Positions 9,134-18,221 of a stretch of 64,000 nucleotides of DNA are shown one piece after another. Below the pieces are notes generated by a model that was not told the origin of the DNA, did not search any database, and worked only from the letters and a program-made list of their open reading frames with translations. Numbering within the stretch: the first letter of the stretch is position 1; each line of letters opens with the position of its first letter. Location: contig CAYVRT010000009.1 of the NCBI GenBank assembly GCA_964453115.1, positions 1-64,000 of the forward strand, written 5' to 3'. The translations under genes were made by a program, and so were the position numbers. The stretch is from JAIWNK01 sp964453115 (GTDB lineage: Bacteria; Chloroflexota; Anaerolineae; Anaerolineales; Anaerolineaceae).

Positions 9134-10228
9134 ATGCCAAACACCCTCAGCCTTCAAAACATCCAAAAAACATATGAACAGCAGCCATTGCTGCGCGGCA
9201 TCTCTTTCCAGGTCCAGAGCGGACAAACCATCTGCCTGCTTGGCAGTTCAGGAAGCGGCAAAAGCACCCTGCTGCGTATCATTGCTGGCCTCGAAAAGCC
9301 CGACCAGGGCTGCGTGTGCTGGAATGGCGAAAACCTGGCCACTCTCCCCGTTCACCAACGTGGCTTTGGCCTCATGTTTCAAGAATATGCCCTTTTTCCC
9401 CACCGCAACGTTGCGGAAAACGTCGCCTTTGGCCTGCGAATGCAAGGCCTGCCAAAAGCCGAAATTACCCAACGCACAGCCGAATCTCTCGCCCAGGTCA
9501 ACCTCACAAACTTTGCAAACCGTCGCGTCACCGATCTCTCTGGCGGCGAACAACAGCGTGTTGCCCTGGCACGCGCCCTTGCCCCGCGCCCGCGCCTGCT
9601 CATGTTCGATGAACCGCTCGGCGCTCTCGATCGCACCCTGCGTGAACAGCTCGCTGACCTCTTGCGTCACATTCTCCATCAAACCGGTATCCCCGCCATT
9701 TATGTCACGCACGACCAGGAAGAAGCCTTCTCCCTGGCCGATCACTTCATCCTCTTGCACGAAGGACAAATCGAGCAGCAAGGCTCACCCAATCACATCT
9801 ACAACAATCCATCCACTGCCTGGATTGCCAGTTTCCTTGGACAAACCAATCTGATCAACGGGCAAATTATTCAAAAATCCCCTCTGCAAGTGCAAACCGC
9901 CCTGGGCAGGCTCTCTGCCACAAGCACAATACCCCTCTCCCCCCAACAAAACACCATCACCGTCCTTCTGCGAAATGACTCGGCCCGCCCCGGCCCCGGC
10001 CCAAACAACAACTTCACCGCCATCGTTTGCGACTCGTTGCAACGCGGCAGCCTGCAACGGCTGATCCTCACCCCCACCCACCTCCCACAAATTGAACTTT
10101 CATTTGACTTTGCCGCCAACTTGCCTCTCCCCCCAGCCGGCCAACCCTTCTCTTTTCATCTTCCACCCCAAGGAATCCAATGTCTACCCTCTCACCCCAC
10201 CCCATACTCATCCTCAAGCGCAATGTAG
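9134..10228 (+). CDS. Orphan ABC importer ATPase of the ThiQ/FbpC/PotA type
   Basis: 364-residue nucleotide-binding subunit of a binding-protein-dependent importer. Walker A is GSSGSGKST, the Q-loop lies in MFQEYALFPH, the signature is LSGGEQQRVALARAL, Walker B is LLMFDEPLGALD and the switch is VTHDQEEA. Residues from about 235 on form a TOBE-like regulatory region. No permease or binding protein lies next to it. The thiamine operon at 32830-36235 has binding protein and permease but no ATPase, so this protein is a candidate partner (inference). Its end overlaps the DUF402 gene by 49 bp. Confidence 0.88.
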   Translation: MPNTLSLQNIQKTYEQQPLLRGISFQVQSGQTICLLGSSGSGKSTLLRIIAGLEKPDQGCVCWNGENLATLPVHQRGFGLMFQEYALFPHRNVAENVAFGLRMQGLPKAEITQRTAESLAQVNLTNFANRRVTDLSGGEQQRVALARALAPRPRLLMFDEPLGALDRTLREQLADLLRHILHQTGIPAIYVTHDQEEAFSLADHFILLHEGQIEQQGSPNHIYNNPSTAWIASFLGQTNLINGQIIQKSPLQVQTALGRLSATSTIPLSPQQNTITVLLRNDSARPGPGPNNNFTAIVCDSLQRGSLQRLILTPTHLPQIELSFDFAANLPLPPAGQPFSFHLPPQGIQCLPSHPTPYSSSSAM

Positions 10229-10698
10229 AAGGCAAAGAAACTTGGCGTTACGAAGCCATCCCCCTTGAACAATCCTCAACCGGTATACTGGTTGAGGCAT
10301 TCTTCAACCGTCCCGACCTCCCTTTCCACGAAATTGTATTGCGGCAAGGGGATCGTTTCCTTGAAGCCTATTATTGCGACCGCTGGTACAACATTTTTGA
10401 AATTCACGATTATCAAAACGACCAATTAAAAGCCTGGTATTGCAATATTACCCTGCCGGCTCTCATCAACAGCCAAACCATTGAATATGTAGACCTTGCG
10501 CTGGACCTGCTTGTCTATCCTGATGGCAGGCAATTCGTCTTAGACGAAGATGTATTTACTGCCCTTTCCCTCTCATTACAGCAACGACAACAATGCTGGG
10601 ATGCAATGAGAGCATTGCGTCACCTGCTGGCAAAACCGGCTCAATACCAAATCCTTCGCGATTGGATGAAACAACCATCAGGGTTGCAACAAAATTAG
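10180..10698 (+). CDS. DUF402 domain protein
   Basis: 172-residue cytoplasmic protein of the DUF402 (Ntdp/FAU-1-like) superfamily, which includes nucleoside phosphatases and RNA-binding proteins. The diagnostic stretch is WYNIFEIHD followed by WYCNI, with YVDLALDLLVYPDG and a LDEDVF acidic segment likely forming the metal/phosphate site. The only start in frame, at 10180, lies inside the preceding ATPase gene, giving a 49-bp overlap. Its 3' end overlaps the oppositely oriented lipoprotein gene by 21 bp. Function not assignable beyond family. Confidence 0.8.
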   Translation: MSTLSPHPILILKRNVEGKETWRYEAIPLEQSSTGILVEAFFNRPDLPFHEIVLRQGDRFLEAYYCDRWYNIFEIHDYQNDQLKAWYCNITLPALINSQTIEYVDLALDLLVYPDGRQFVLDEDVFTALSLSLQQRQQCWDAMRALRHLLAKPAQYQILRDWMKQPSGLQQN

Positions 10699-11760
10699 CA
10701 CACTGGATAGGGCAACTGTACCAGGAATTCGTGTATCACTTTCCTGACGGAGGGTCAAACGCGCCGGTGTTGCCCCCGTCACCGTGTAAGCAACCGCCAC
10801 CCGAAACGGCGTGTGGGTATGTCCACCGCTCGGCGGGGCGACCACCACTTGCCCACTGCCCACCACCTGCCCGCGTTCATCAATCAATTCAATCACAATT
10901 GGCATCGCATTCACCGGACGAGCCAGGCCAACCAATTGCAAAATACCACCCTGCACTGCCTCTCCTGGCTTTGGAAAAGTAACCACATACGGCTCCAACG
11001 TTACCAATCCCGGATAAATCTGCTCATCCCCAATCTGAAGCAGCACCAAATCTACTGAAGCCACACCAATCAAACGACCAAAACGGTCATTCGAGCTAAT
11101 CACCAATCGCGCTGTCTCTCCGGCACCTTTGATCTCAAATGGAATTTGCTGAGAGAAAGAAATGCGCTGCCCAGCATACACCCGAAAATCAAGCGCCTGG
11201 CGTACAATCTCGCGCGAATCTTCGCCAATCAACGTCAGGTTGAGCAAACCATTATCACCAATCACGGCACTGGCATCCATTTGAATAGGTGAGATGATGC
11301 GCGAAAACGGGCCGGGACGAATCACGCAAAAATACGCCTCAGGCGGCGTAGGCGTAGGCGTAAAGGTCGGCGTACTGGTTGGCATGGGCGTCCGGGTTGG
11401 CAACGGCGTGCGAGTTGGCGCACGAGTGCGAGTCACTGTGCGAGTAAAGGTCGGCGGAAAGCGCGGCGTCAAGGTCACCGTTGGGCTAATTGTTGGTGTT
11501 GGCGTATGGGTTGGAGTCAATGTTTCGGTTACTGTCAAGGTCACTGTTGGCGTATCTGGCAGGAATGTCTCGGTTGGCGTTGCCGTCACCGTGACAGTTG
11601 GCGTATCCGTCTCTGTTGGCGTCAGTGTCTCCGTAGGCTGCGTGCGGAGCGCCACCGGCGTTAGCAATGATGAGGCAGGGATGCCCTGCACCTGACAACC
11701 AACCATCCCCCCCCAGACAAACACAACCATCACCCAAACCAGACAGTTCTTAACCTTCAT
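10678..11760 (-). CDS. Lipoprotein with long Thr/Pro-rich linker
   Basis: 360-residue predicted surface lipoprotein. A signal peptide ends in a lipobox with Cys22 (GGMVGC). Residues about 35-140 are a low-complexity Thr/Pro/Val linker of TPT and TVT units, which probably holds the globular part away from the cell surface. The C-terminal 210 residues look like beta-sandwich modules (for example PEAYFCVIRPGPFSRI and YVVTFPKPGEAVQGG) of unknown ligand. Such linkers are frequent in Chloroflexota secreted proteins. Its start overlaps the stop of the response regulator gene by 4 bp, so the two are co-transcribed. Confidence 0.8.
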   Translation of the reverse strand: MKVKNCLVWVMVVFVWGGMVGCQVQGIPASSLLTPVALRTQPTETLTPTETDTPTVTVTATPTETFLPDTPTVTLTVTETLTPTHTPTPTISPTVTLTPRFPPTFTRTVTRTRAPTRTPLPTRTPMPTSTPTFTPTPTPPEAYFCVIRPGPFSRIISPIQMDASAVIGDNGLLNLTLIGEDSREIVRQALDFRVYAGQRISFSQQIPFEIKGAGETARLVISSNDRFGRLIGVASVDLVLLQIGDEQIYPGLVTLEPYVVTFPKPGEAVQGGILQLVGLARPVNAMPIVIELIDERGQVVGSGQVVVAPPSGGHTHTPFRVAVAYTVTGATPARLTLRQESDTRIPGTVALSSVLILLQP

Positions 11761-12119
11761 GGAATAAACTGCCGAATCGCCTTGCTGAGTTCGCCAAAAT
11801 TAAGCGGCTTGAGCAAATACCCATTCGCCCCCGCCGCGACCGCCTTTTCGCGATCCTCAATATCCTGAGAAGCAGAAAAAATCAACACCGGCAAATCTTT
11901 TGTTTCTGGTTGAGCGCGCAATGCACCAACAAACTGAATGCCACTCATCTCCATCATACTCAAATCCACCAGCGTCAATGCAGGCCGATTCTGTGCCGCC
12001 CATTGCAAAGCCCGGCGCGCTGAGGGGTCACAAACCGCCTCATGGCCCAAAAGCTGTGCAGCGCGCGTCATTAACTGCAAAGTCAGGCTATCATCATCCA
12101 CAAAAAGAATCTGGGCCAT
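11757..12119 (-). CDS. Stand-alone response regulator receiver domain
   Basis: About 120-residue CheY-like protein consisting only of a receiver domain: acidic cluster DDD near the N-terminus, phospho-acceptor Asp in LTLVDLSMM, conserved Thr/Ser position in FSAS and Lys in LLKPLN. There is no output domain, so it must act by protein contact or as a phosphorelay shuttle. I place the start at MAQILF (12119), preceded by GGAG at 9-nt spacing; an upstream ATG at 12134 would add five residues. No histidine kinase is adjacent. Confidence 0.88.
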   Translation of the reverse strand: MAQILFVDDDSLTLQLMTRAAQLLGHEAVCDPSARRALQWAAQNRPALTLVDLSMMEMSGIQFVGALRAQPETKDLPVLIFSASQDIEDREKAVAAGANGYLLKPLNFGELSKAIRQFIP

Positions 12120-12139
12120 ACTTTCACGCTCCATGCACA

Positions 12140-12175
12140 GGTTTGCCTGGCACCGATTACAGTGCCAGGCAAACC
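12140..12175 (-). terminator. 14-bp perfect hairpin between M32 peptidase and response regulator
   Basis: GGTTTGCCTGGCAC (12140-12153) is exactly complementary to 12162-12175 with an 8-nt loop. It lies just after the M32 gene and before the response regulator on the minus strand. The 3' side has no U-run, so it is either a weak terminator or a structure in the leader of the next gene. Confidence 0.55.
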
Positions 12176-12193
12176 AAAAGATCAGGAACCACC

Positions 12194-13705
12194 TTAAAGG
12201 CCGTAAATGGCGCGATACTTCTTATTCAAATAGCGCACATACGGCTGCGGATCAATTGTCGAGCCAGTCACGCGCTGAACCAATACCTGTGGCTCATACT
12301 TTGCACCATGCTGATGCACTTTTTTACCCAGCCAGCCAAGCAAGGCAGAAAACTCGCCCCGCTCAACCTGCTCCTCAATGCCAGGAATGTCCTGCTGCAT
12401 CGCTTCCCACAGTTGCGCCGAAACCAGGTTACCGAGCGCATATGTCGGGAAGTAACCAATCATTCCACCCGACCAATGCACATCCTGCAAAACACCCAGT
12501 GCATCATTCGGCGGCGTCAACCCCAGATATTCACGCATCCGACTATTCCACGCTTCCGGCAAATCTTTAACTGCCAGGCTGCCTTCCATCAACGCAATTT
12601 CCAGTTCTAATCGAAGCATAATGTGCAAGTTATAGGTTGCCTCATCCGACTCCACCCGAACGAGCGATGGCTGCACACGGTTGATGCCACGATAGAAATC
12701 ATCGAGCGACAAATTGCCCAATTGCTGGGGGAAAAGCGCCTTTAGACGGGGGAAGAAAAACTTCCAAAACGGATAGGAGCGGCCTACCAGGTTTTCCCAC
12801 AACCGAGACTGCGATTCATGCAACGCCATCGAAGCCCCGGCAGCCAGGGGCAAACCCACCAGGTTTTTACCAACACCTTGCTCATACATGGCATGGCCTG
12901 CCTCGTGCATGGTGCTAAACAAAGCAGAAGCACCCTGACGCGGATCAACACGTGTTGTAATGCGCACATCCCCGCGCCCAAAATTGGTGGTGAACGGATG
13001 TACCGATTTATCCTGCCGACCGCGCTGCCAATCAAAACCAAAGCGGGTAATCACTTCCACGCCAAATTGCCACTGCTTCTTCTCAGCATAGCGCAAACCA
13101 AGGAAGGAATTATCCACCTGCGGACGCTCGGCAATTGCCTGAATTAACTCAACCTGTTGCGGACGCAGTGCGCCAAAGATGGCTTTCACCTCTGCCGTCT
13201 TCAACCCGGGCTCAAAATCATCCAGCAACGGATCATAAACATGATCATAAGGAGTGAAATAACCCGCATAGGTGCGCCGCAGTTCAACAATCCGTTCCAA
13301 ATCTGGGCGAAATACCTCAAAGCTCTGCATCGCCCTGGCCTTGGCCCAGCTTTCCTGCGCCATAGCTGTCACCTGTGCAAATTCAGCCACTTTTTCCGAA
13401 GGCACACGCGTGGCCTTGCGATATTCTCGCTCCATCACGCGAATTAAACAAGCATCATCCGAATCCGGGTCAAGTTGCTGCGCATAGGGAACCAGGTACT
13501 GCAACAACTCTCCAACATCGGGAGAAGCATAACGCTCATGCGCCAAACGCGCCAGAGTTGCCAGCTGAACACTGCGTTCCTCTGCTCCACCAGGTGGCAT
13601 GTAAGTTTGCTGATCCCAGCCCAGAACTGCCGCAGCCTGCTGCAAAGCTACCACTTCCTGCATTCGCTCTTTAAATGCTACAAGTTTTTCCTCAATTGTT
13701 GGCAT
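12194..13705 (-). CDS. M32 family (thermostable Taq-type) carboxypeptidase
   Basis: About 503-residue zinc metallocarboxypeptidase that trims C-terminal amino acids from peptides in the cytoplasm. HEAGH at 267-271 supplies the two zinc His ligands and the general base; the preceding RVDP and following SRLWENLVGRS segments are family signatures. No signal peptide. The ATG at 13705 is preceded by AAGGAA at 7 nt; an in-frame TTG 15 bp upstream is less likely. It directly follows the SerA-like gene, 18 bp away, and probably shares its transcript. Confidence 0.93.
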   Translation of the reverse strand: MPTIEEKLVAFKERMQEVVALQQAAAVLGWDQQTYMPPGGAEERSVQLATLARLAHERYASPDVGELLQYLVPYAQQLDPDSDDACLIRVMEREYRKATRVPSEKVAEFAQVTAMAQESWAKARAMQSFEVFRPDLERIVELRRTYAGYFTPYDHVYDPLLDDFEPGLKTAEVKAIFGALRPQQVELIQAIAERPQVDNSFLGLRYAEKKQWQFGVEVITRFGFDWQRGRQDKSVHPFTTNFGRGDVRITTRVDPRQGASALFSTMHEAGHAMYEQGVGKNLVGLPLAAGASMALHESQSRLWENLVGRSYPFWKFFFPRLKALFPQQLGNLSLDDFYRGINRVQPSLVRVESDEATYNLHIMLRLELEIALMEGSLAVKDLPEAWNSRMREYLGLTPPNDALGVLQDVHWSGGMIGYFPTYALGNLVSAQLWEAMQQDIPGIEEQVERGEFSALLGWLGKKVHQHGAKYEPQVLVQRVTGSTIDPQPYVRYLNKKYRAIYGL

Positions 13706-13723
13706 TGATTTTCCTTTCAAAAA

Positions 13724-14665
13724 CTAGGCCACACGCCAGCGCAGCGCATCGCCGCGCAATGCCGCCAGTACCTCGCTCGCAATATCTGCCGCGGCACGCT
13801 GTTGCGCCTCAACCGTCTGCGCACCAATGTGTGGAGTGCAAATCACGTGCGGATGCATCACCAGCGCCGTAGCTCCCGGCGGCTCGGTCGCAAACACATC
13901 CAGGCCAGCCGAAGCCACCTTGCCCGATTCGAGCGCAGCCAGCAACGCCTCCTCATCCAATACACCACCGCGCGCGGCGCACACAATCCGCACACCATCC
14001 TTCATTTTTGCAAATGCCTCAGCGTTCAACAAATTGCGGCTGTCTGCTGTGAGCGGAATATGCAGTGTAATCACATCCGATTCGGCGAACAACACATCCA
14101 ACGAAACCGGACGCCCACCTCGACGGCTAATTTCATCTGCCGGGATCAATGGATCATATCCAAGGATGCTCATCCCAAAAGCATGGGCACGTTGCGCCAC
14201 ACCTGCACCAATCCGTCCAAAGCCAATCACACCCAGCGTCTTATTATACAATTCGCCGCCTTCCAACTCCTTCTTGATCCACTTACCAGCCTTCATTGTT
14301 GCATCGGCGCGGGCAATTTCACGGCACACAGAAAGCATCAACGCCATGGTCAACTCCGCCACAGCCACCGTCGTCGCCAATGGAGAATTAACCACAATCA
14401 CACCGCGCTCGCGCGCTGCGTTCAGATCAATATTATCCACGCCAACACCGGCCCGCCCCGCGACCTTCAAACTCGTCGCAGCCGCCAATACCGCTGGCGT
14501 AACCTTGGTGCGTCCCCGTACAATCAACGCATCATATTCGCCAATTTCCTTCAGCAGATCATCTGCCCCAATCCCCGTGCGGTCCACAACCTCAGCCGCC
14601 GCACCCAGAATCGCCCGACCATTGTCTTCCAAGCCATCCGTTAGCAGAATCTTCCATGAACTCAT
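13724..14665 (-). CDS. serA: D-3-phosphoglycerate dehydrogenase, short form (D-2-hydroxyacid dehydrogenase)
   Basis: 313-residue NAD-dependent dehydrogenase of the D-isomer-specific 2-hydroxyacid family. GRAGVGVDNID and the Rossmann motif GFGRIGAGVAQRA are diagnostic; the catalytic Arg lies in CAARGGVLDE and the catalytic His in TPHIGAQT. The protein stops after the catalytic domain and lacks the C-terminal ACT or ASB domains of longer SerA enzymes, so serine feedback through ACT is not expected. A clear GGAGA ribosome-binding site precedes the ATG. First step of serine synthesis is the likely role; another 2-hydroxyacid is possible. Confidence 0.85.
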   Translation of the reverse strand: MSSWKILLTDGLEDNGRAILGAAAEVVDRTGIGADDLLKEIGEYDALIVRGRTKVTPAVLAAATSLKVAGRAGVGVDNIDLNAARERGVIVVNSPLATTVAVAELTMALMLSVCREIARADATMKAGKWIKKELEGGELYNKTLGVIGFGRIGAGVAQRAHAFGMSILGYDPLIPADEISRRGGRPVSLDVLFAESDVITLHIPLTADSRNLLNAEAFAKMKDGVRIVCAARGGVLDEEALLAALESGKVASAGLDVFATEPPGATALVMHPHVICTPHIGAQTVEAQQRAAADIASEVLAALRGDALRWRVA

Positions 14666-14798
14666 TTCCAGGTCTCCTTTTCGGTGAATGAAAATTGAAC
14701 GACAGGAGCTAAAAACTCCCTGCTATGATTGTACTCCATTTTTTCAAAGCGCGTTCTGCGAAGTGACTTAAGATGAGTGGGAAGCGACGAAATTCACA

Positions 14799-16025
14799 TC
14801 ATTCATAGCGCAATGCCTCAACCGGCTCAAGCCCTGCCGCCCGATTGGCAGGATAGAGACCGAAAAACAGCCCCACAGCCGTCGAGAACAAAGTTGCCAG
14901 CAAAATCGCGTCCAACCCAATGTTGGGTGTCAGAGGTGTGCCACTTGAGGCTGCAATTTGCCCCACCACAAATGCGATCAACCACCCCAACCCAATCCCT
15001 ATCACGCCGCCAAACAAACTCAGCAGCGAAGACTCGGTCAAAAACTGAATCAGAATATCACGCCTTCGCGCTCCAAGCGCCTTGCGCAGACCTATCTCAC
15101 GCGTGCGCTCTGTGACCGAAACAAGCATGATATTCATAATCCCAATTCCACCCACCAAGAGCGAAATTCCAGCAATCCCGCCCAGGAAAACCGTCAAAAC
15201 TCCTGTAATCACCTGTGCAGTCGCCACAAAATCATCCTGTGAAAAGATCGTAAAATCATCTGCGCCCAGTTCCACACGATGCCGAGTACGCAAAATATTT
15301 GCCACCTCTTCTCGCGCTTGAAGCACCAGGTCAGCACTTGCAACTTGAACAAAAATCACATCCACGCGATCCCGTGTGCGCCGTAGCAGACGCGTCTCTG
15401 CCGTGCTAATTGGCACAAGCAAAACGTCATCCTGACTTCCAAATGCGCCACCGCCCTTTGATTCCAAAACACCAATCACACGGAACGGCTGCCCATTGAT
15501 GCGGATTGACTCGCCCGTCACCCCTTCTCGACGGCCAAACAACTGATCGGCAATTTCTGGCCCCAAAAGCACCACCGAAGCCCGCCCCAGGATATGCTCA
15601 TCATTGATAAATTCCCCCTCCGTCACCTGATAATTACGCACTGCCGCATAATCGGGCGTCACCCCAGTCAGCGTTGCCGTTACTTTTTCGCCAGCATAAG
15701 TTGCCTCAGCGTCGCCTTGAATAACCGGTGCAACAGCCGCCACCGCAGGAGCCTGAAATGGATCACCAATTGCCGCCGCATCTCCCTTTGTCAACGGCTT
15801 GACATTGCGCACATCCTCTTGAAAATTGCCAGAAAAGACAAACAACAAATTGCTGCCAATCCCGCTAATTGAACCTGTAATCGTATCCTGTGCACCCTGC
15901 CCCACCCCTAGCATGGCAATCACAGCGCCAACGCCAATCACAATTCCCAAAATCGTCAGCCCGGAGCGCAGTTTATTGGCGCTCAAGCTCTCCAATGCTT
16001 CCAAAATGGACTGTCCCAGATTCAT
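14799..16025 (-). CDS. MacB-type ABC transporter permease (FtsX domain)
   Basis: 408-residue membrane protein with one N-terminal span, a large extracytoplasmic MacB_PCD region (about 45-240) and three C-terminal spans carrying the FtsX domain. The segment GIMNIMLVSVTERTREIGLRKALGA is the classic coupling helix region. It follows the ATPase by 2 bp and the adaptor two genes upstream, forming a MacAB-like mechanotransmission exporter. Substrates of relatives are peptides, lipoproteins or macrolides; nothing here specifies one. Confidence 0.93.
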   Translation of the reverse strand: MNLGQSILEALESLSANKLRSGLTILGIVIGVGAVIAMLGVGQGAQDTITGSISGIGSNLLFVFSGNFQEDVRNVKPLTKGDAAAIGDPFQAPAVAAVAPVIQGDAEATYAGEKVTATLTGVTPDYAAVRNYQVTEGEFINDEHILGRASVVLLGPEIADQLFGRREGVTGESIRINGQPFRVIGVLESKGGGAFGSQDDVLLVPISTAETRLLRRTRDRVDVIFVQVASADLVLQAREEVANILRTRHRVELGADDFTIFSQDDFVATAQVITGVLTVFLGGIAGISLLVGGIGIMNIMLVSVTERTREIGLRKALGARRRDILIQFLTESSLLSLFGGVIGIGLGWLIAFVVGQIAASSGTPLTPNIGLDAILLATLFSTAVGLFFGLYPANRAAGLEPVEALRYE

Positions 16026-16027
16026 CG

Positions 16028-16729
16028 CTATTCCTCCACCACCAGCCCATCATAAATTCGAATCACACGCTGCGTTTGCGCTCCAATCGAAGGATCATGC
16101 GTGACAATAATGACCGTCGTCCCGCTCTCACGATTCAGGCGCAACAAGAGTTCCATAATTTCCTTACCCGACTTTGAATCAAGGTTCCCCGTTGGCTCAT
16201 CAGCCATCAAAATTGCCGGATGGTTAACCAGTGCCCGCGCAATCGCCACCCGCTGTTGCTGACCGCCCGAAAGCTCCGTTGGCTTGTGCCGCATCCGTTC
16301 TCCCAGCCCCACCGCCTGCAATGATTCAACGGCTCGTTCTCGTCGCTGCCTTGCACTCATCCCCGCATAGCGTAATGGCAATTCCACGTTCGAGAGTGCA
16401 GTTGCTCGCGGAAGCAAATTAAAACTCTGAAACACAAACCCCACCTTTCGGTTGCGAATATCAGCCAGCCGATCATCCCTCAAATTCGAAACCCGTTCAC
16501 CATCCAGAACATATTCACCGCCGGTTGGATGATCCAGGCAGCCCAAAATATTCATCAACGTTGACTTGCCCGATCCAGATGGCCCCATAATTGACACCAT
16601 TTCGCCACGTCGAATTTTCAGGCTCGCCCCACGCAATGCATGTACCTCAACTGTCCCCATTCTATACACCTTGGTCAGTCCAGTTGCCTCAATTACCCAA
16701 TCGCCTTCCATAATTGCTCCTTCCATCAA
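16028..16729 (-). CDS. MacB/LolD-type ABC transporter ATPase
   Basis: 233-residue ATPase. Walker A GPSGSGKST, signature LSGGQQQRVAIARAL, Walker B ILMADEPTGNLD and switch VTHDP are all intact; FQSFNLLPR is the typical Q-loop of the MacB/LolD subfamily. Unlike Escherichia coli MacB, ATPase and permease are separate polypeptides. Its ATG overlaps the stop of the adaptor gene by 4 bp. Confidence 0.95.
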   Translation of the reverse strand: MMEGAIMEGDWVIEATGLTKVYRMGTVEVHALRGASLKIRRGEMVSIMGPSGSGKSTLMNILGCLDHPTGGEYVLDGERVSNLRDDRLADIRNRKVGFVFQSFNLLPRATALSNVELPLRYAGMSARQRRERAVESLQAVGLGERMRHKPTELSGGQQQRVAIARALVNHPAILMADEPTGNLDSKSGKEIMELLLRLNRESGTTVIIVTHDPSIGAQTQRVIRIYDGLVVEE

Positions 16730-18126
16730 CGTGAGAATGGCGGACGCGAGGGGTCAAACTCGGATGGCGGGTTGAGGATTACCGCATCACCCTCTTTCAC
16801 ATCCCCACGCAACACCTGGCTGTAACTATCCGATGTTGCACCAATTGTGATCGGTACAGCGACTGCTTCACCATCGCGCAGGATATAAACCACCCGTTCT
16901 CCATTGCGCAAACGCACGGCGCGGTTTGGCACCAACAGCACATCGTCCAATTGTTCCACAACAATATTCACGGCTGCGGTCATGCCAGGACGCACTGTCT
17001 CATCTGCATCAGTCATCTCAATCGTCACTGTAAAGTTCACAGAACCCTGAACAACCGTTCCAATCCGTGCCACCTCAACAATTTTTCCGTTATATTCCTT
17101 GTCCGTAATTGCATCAAACGAAACACTCACCGGCTGCCCAACCTCAATACGATTCACGTCCACTTCTGGAATTTGCACATCCACCAGAAGTCGAGAAAGG
17201 TCATCAATGCGGAACGAAACAGTCCCTGGTGTTACCTGATCGCCAACCTTCGAGCGAACTTCTGTAATCGTCCCAGCAAACGGCGCCTTCAATTCCACCT
17301 GGCTCAAGGTTGCTTCGAGCGCATTAATGCGGGCCTGTGCCGCTGTAATATCATCCGCATCGGGTCCATCCTTCAGTCGCTCCCACTCGCGCTGTGCGTC
17401 TTCCAATTGCGCCTGTGCCAGAATCAACCTGGCCTCCGAAAGCGCCACATCCTGCTCTTCCGGCTTGCCAAGCAACCAATTCAAATTAGCCTGAGCATTG
17501 TCGCGAGCTGTTCGAGCGCTGTTAACCTGCAAGAGCGCTGCTGCATACACCGGATCATCCTTAGCCCGATCATTCACAAAGCCAAAATATTGCTCGGCCT
17601 TATCCAACTGATCCTGTGCAAGCACCAAATTGGCACGAGCGGTATCAATCTGTTCCTTACTGCCGCGCTCGTAGGCCGTCCAATCATAGTTATCCTGTGC
17701 CTTGTCGAGGGCCTCCCGCGCGTTAACCAACGCCAACTGCGCCTGCGCCCGGGGTGTCGTCGAAGTTTGGAGCGTGCTCAGGCTCCGTTTGGCCGCGATC
17801 AAATCCGCTTCAGCCAGAATTAAGGATTGCGGCAGGGACGAAGTCTCCAATGTCGCAAGAATCTCATCCTTCTGCACGCTATCATCTACCGAGACCGAAA
17901 TATCTCCCACCCGACCACTAATTTGCCAGGTAACCAGAGTCACCTGATTGGCATGAACACTGCCCGTACCACCAATCAGGGCAGTCAATTGCCCGCGTTG
18001 CAAGTTCTCGGTTTGATAATCACTCTGTGCAGCTGCCTGCCTAGCCTGCCATTGAGTATAGCCATAATAACCGCCTACTGCAAGGCCAATCAGCAACAAA
18101 ACAGTCAAAATTGTTTTTACTTTCAT
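16726..18126 (-). CDS. MacA/HlyD-type periplasmic adaptor subunit
   Basis: 466-residue membrane fusion protein. One N-terminal span (VKTILTVLLLIGLAVGGYYG) is followed by a biotinyl-lipoyl half, a long alpha-helical coiled-coil (about 90-270, rich in Ala/Gln/Leu heptads), the second lipoyl half (LKAPFAGTITEVRSKVGDQV) and beta-barrel domains. Start at the ATG 18126, preceded by AGAGGAA; the frame extends to 18168 but without a ribosome-binding site. It heads the MacAB-like operon. No TolC-like outer membrane channel is encoded nearby. Confidence 0.93.
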   Translation of the reverse strand: MKVKTILTVLLLIGLAVGGYYGYTQWQARQAAAQSDYQTENLQRGQLTALIGGTGSVHANQVTLVTWQISGRVGDISVSVDDSVQKDEILATLETSSLPQSLILAEADLIAAKRSLSTLQTSTTPRAQAQLALVNAREALDKAQDNYDWTAYERGSKEQIDTARANLVLAQDQLDKAEQYFGFVNDRAKDDPVYAAALLQVNSARTARDNAQANLNWLLGKPEEQDVALSEARLILAQAQLEDAQREWERLKDGPDADDITAAQARINALEATLSQVELKAPFAGTITEVRSKVGDQVTPGTVSFRIDDLSRLLVDVQIPEVDVNRIEVGQPVSVSFDAITDKEYNGKIVEVARIGTVVQGSVNFTVTIEMTDADETVRPGMTAAVNIVVEQLDDVLLVPNRAVRLRNGERVVYILRDGEAVAVPITIGATSDSYSQVLRGDVKEGDAVILNPPSEFDPSRPPFSR

Positions 18127-18206
18127 GGACGTTCCTCTTCTTGATAAGGTTTGTACAATCTCAATCATATCATTATTCCTCTAAAAATACATTACCGCGC
18201 ATAAGG

Positions 18207-18212
18207 TATAAT
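18207..18212 (+). promoter_or_regulatory. Predicted -10 element of the membrane protease gene
   Basis: A perfect TATAAT ends 9 nt before the ATG at 18222 and no Shine-Dalgarno sequence lies between them, so transcription would start at or within a few bases of the start codon. Confidence 0.45.
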
Positions 18213-18221
18213 AGAATTCTT

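Noticed and set aside
11330..11650. Tandem repeat or CRISPR-like array
   Set aside because: The repetition is in-frame Thr/Pro/Val codon usage of a lipoprotein linker, with no constant repeats and spacers.
14711..14731. CAGGGAG/CTCCTG imperfect hairpin as a terminator of the MacB operon
   Set aside because: The stem is short and imperfect, the T-run lies in the loop rather than after the stem, and it could equally be part of the serA leader.
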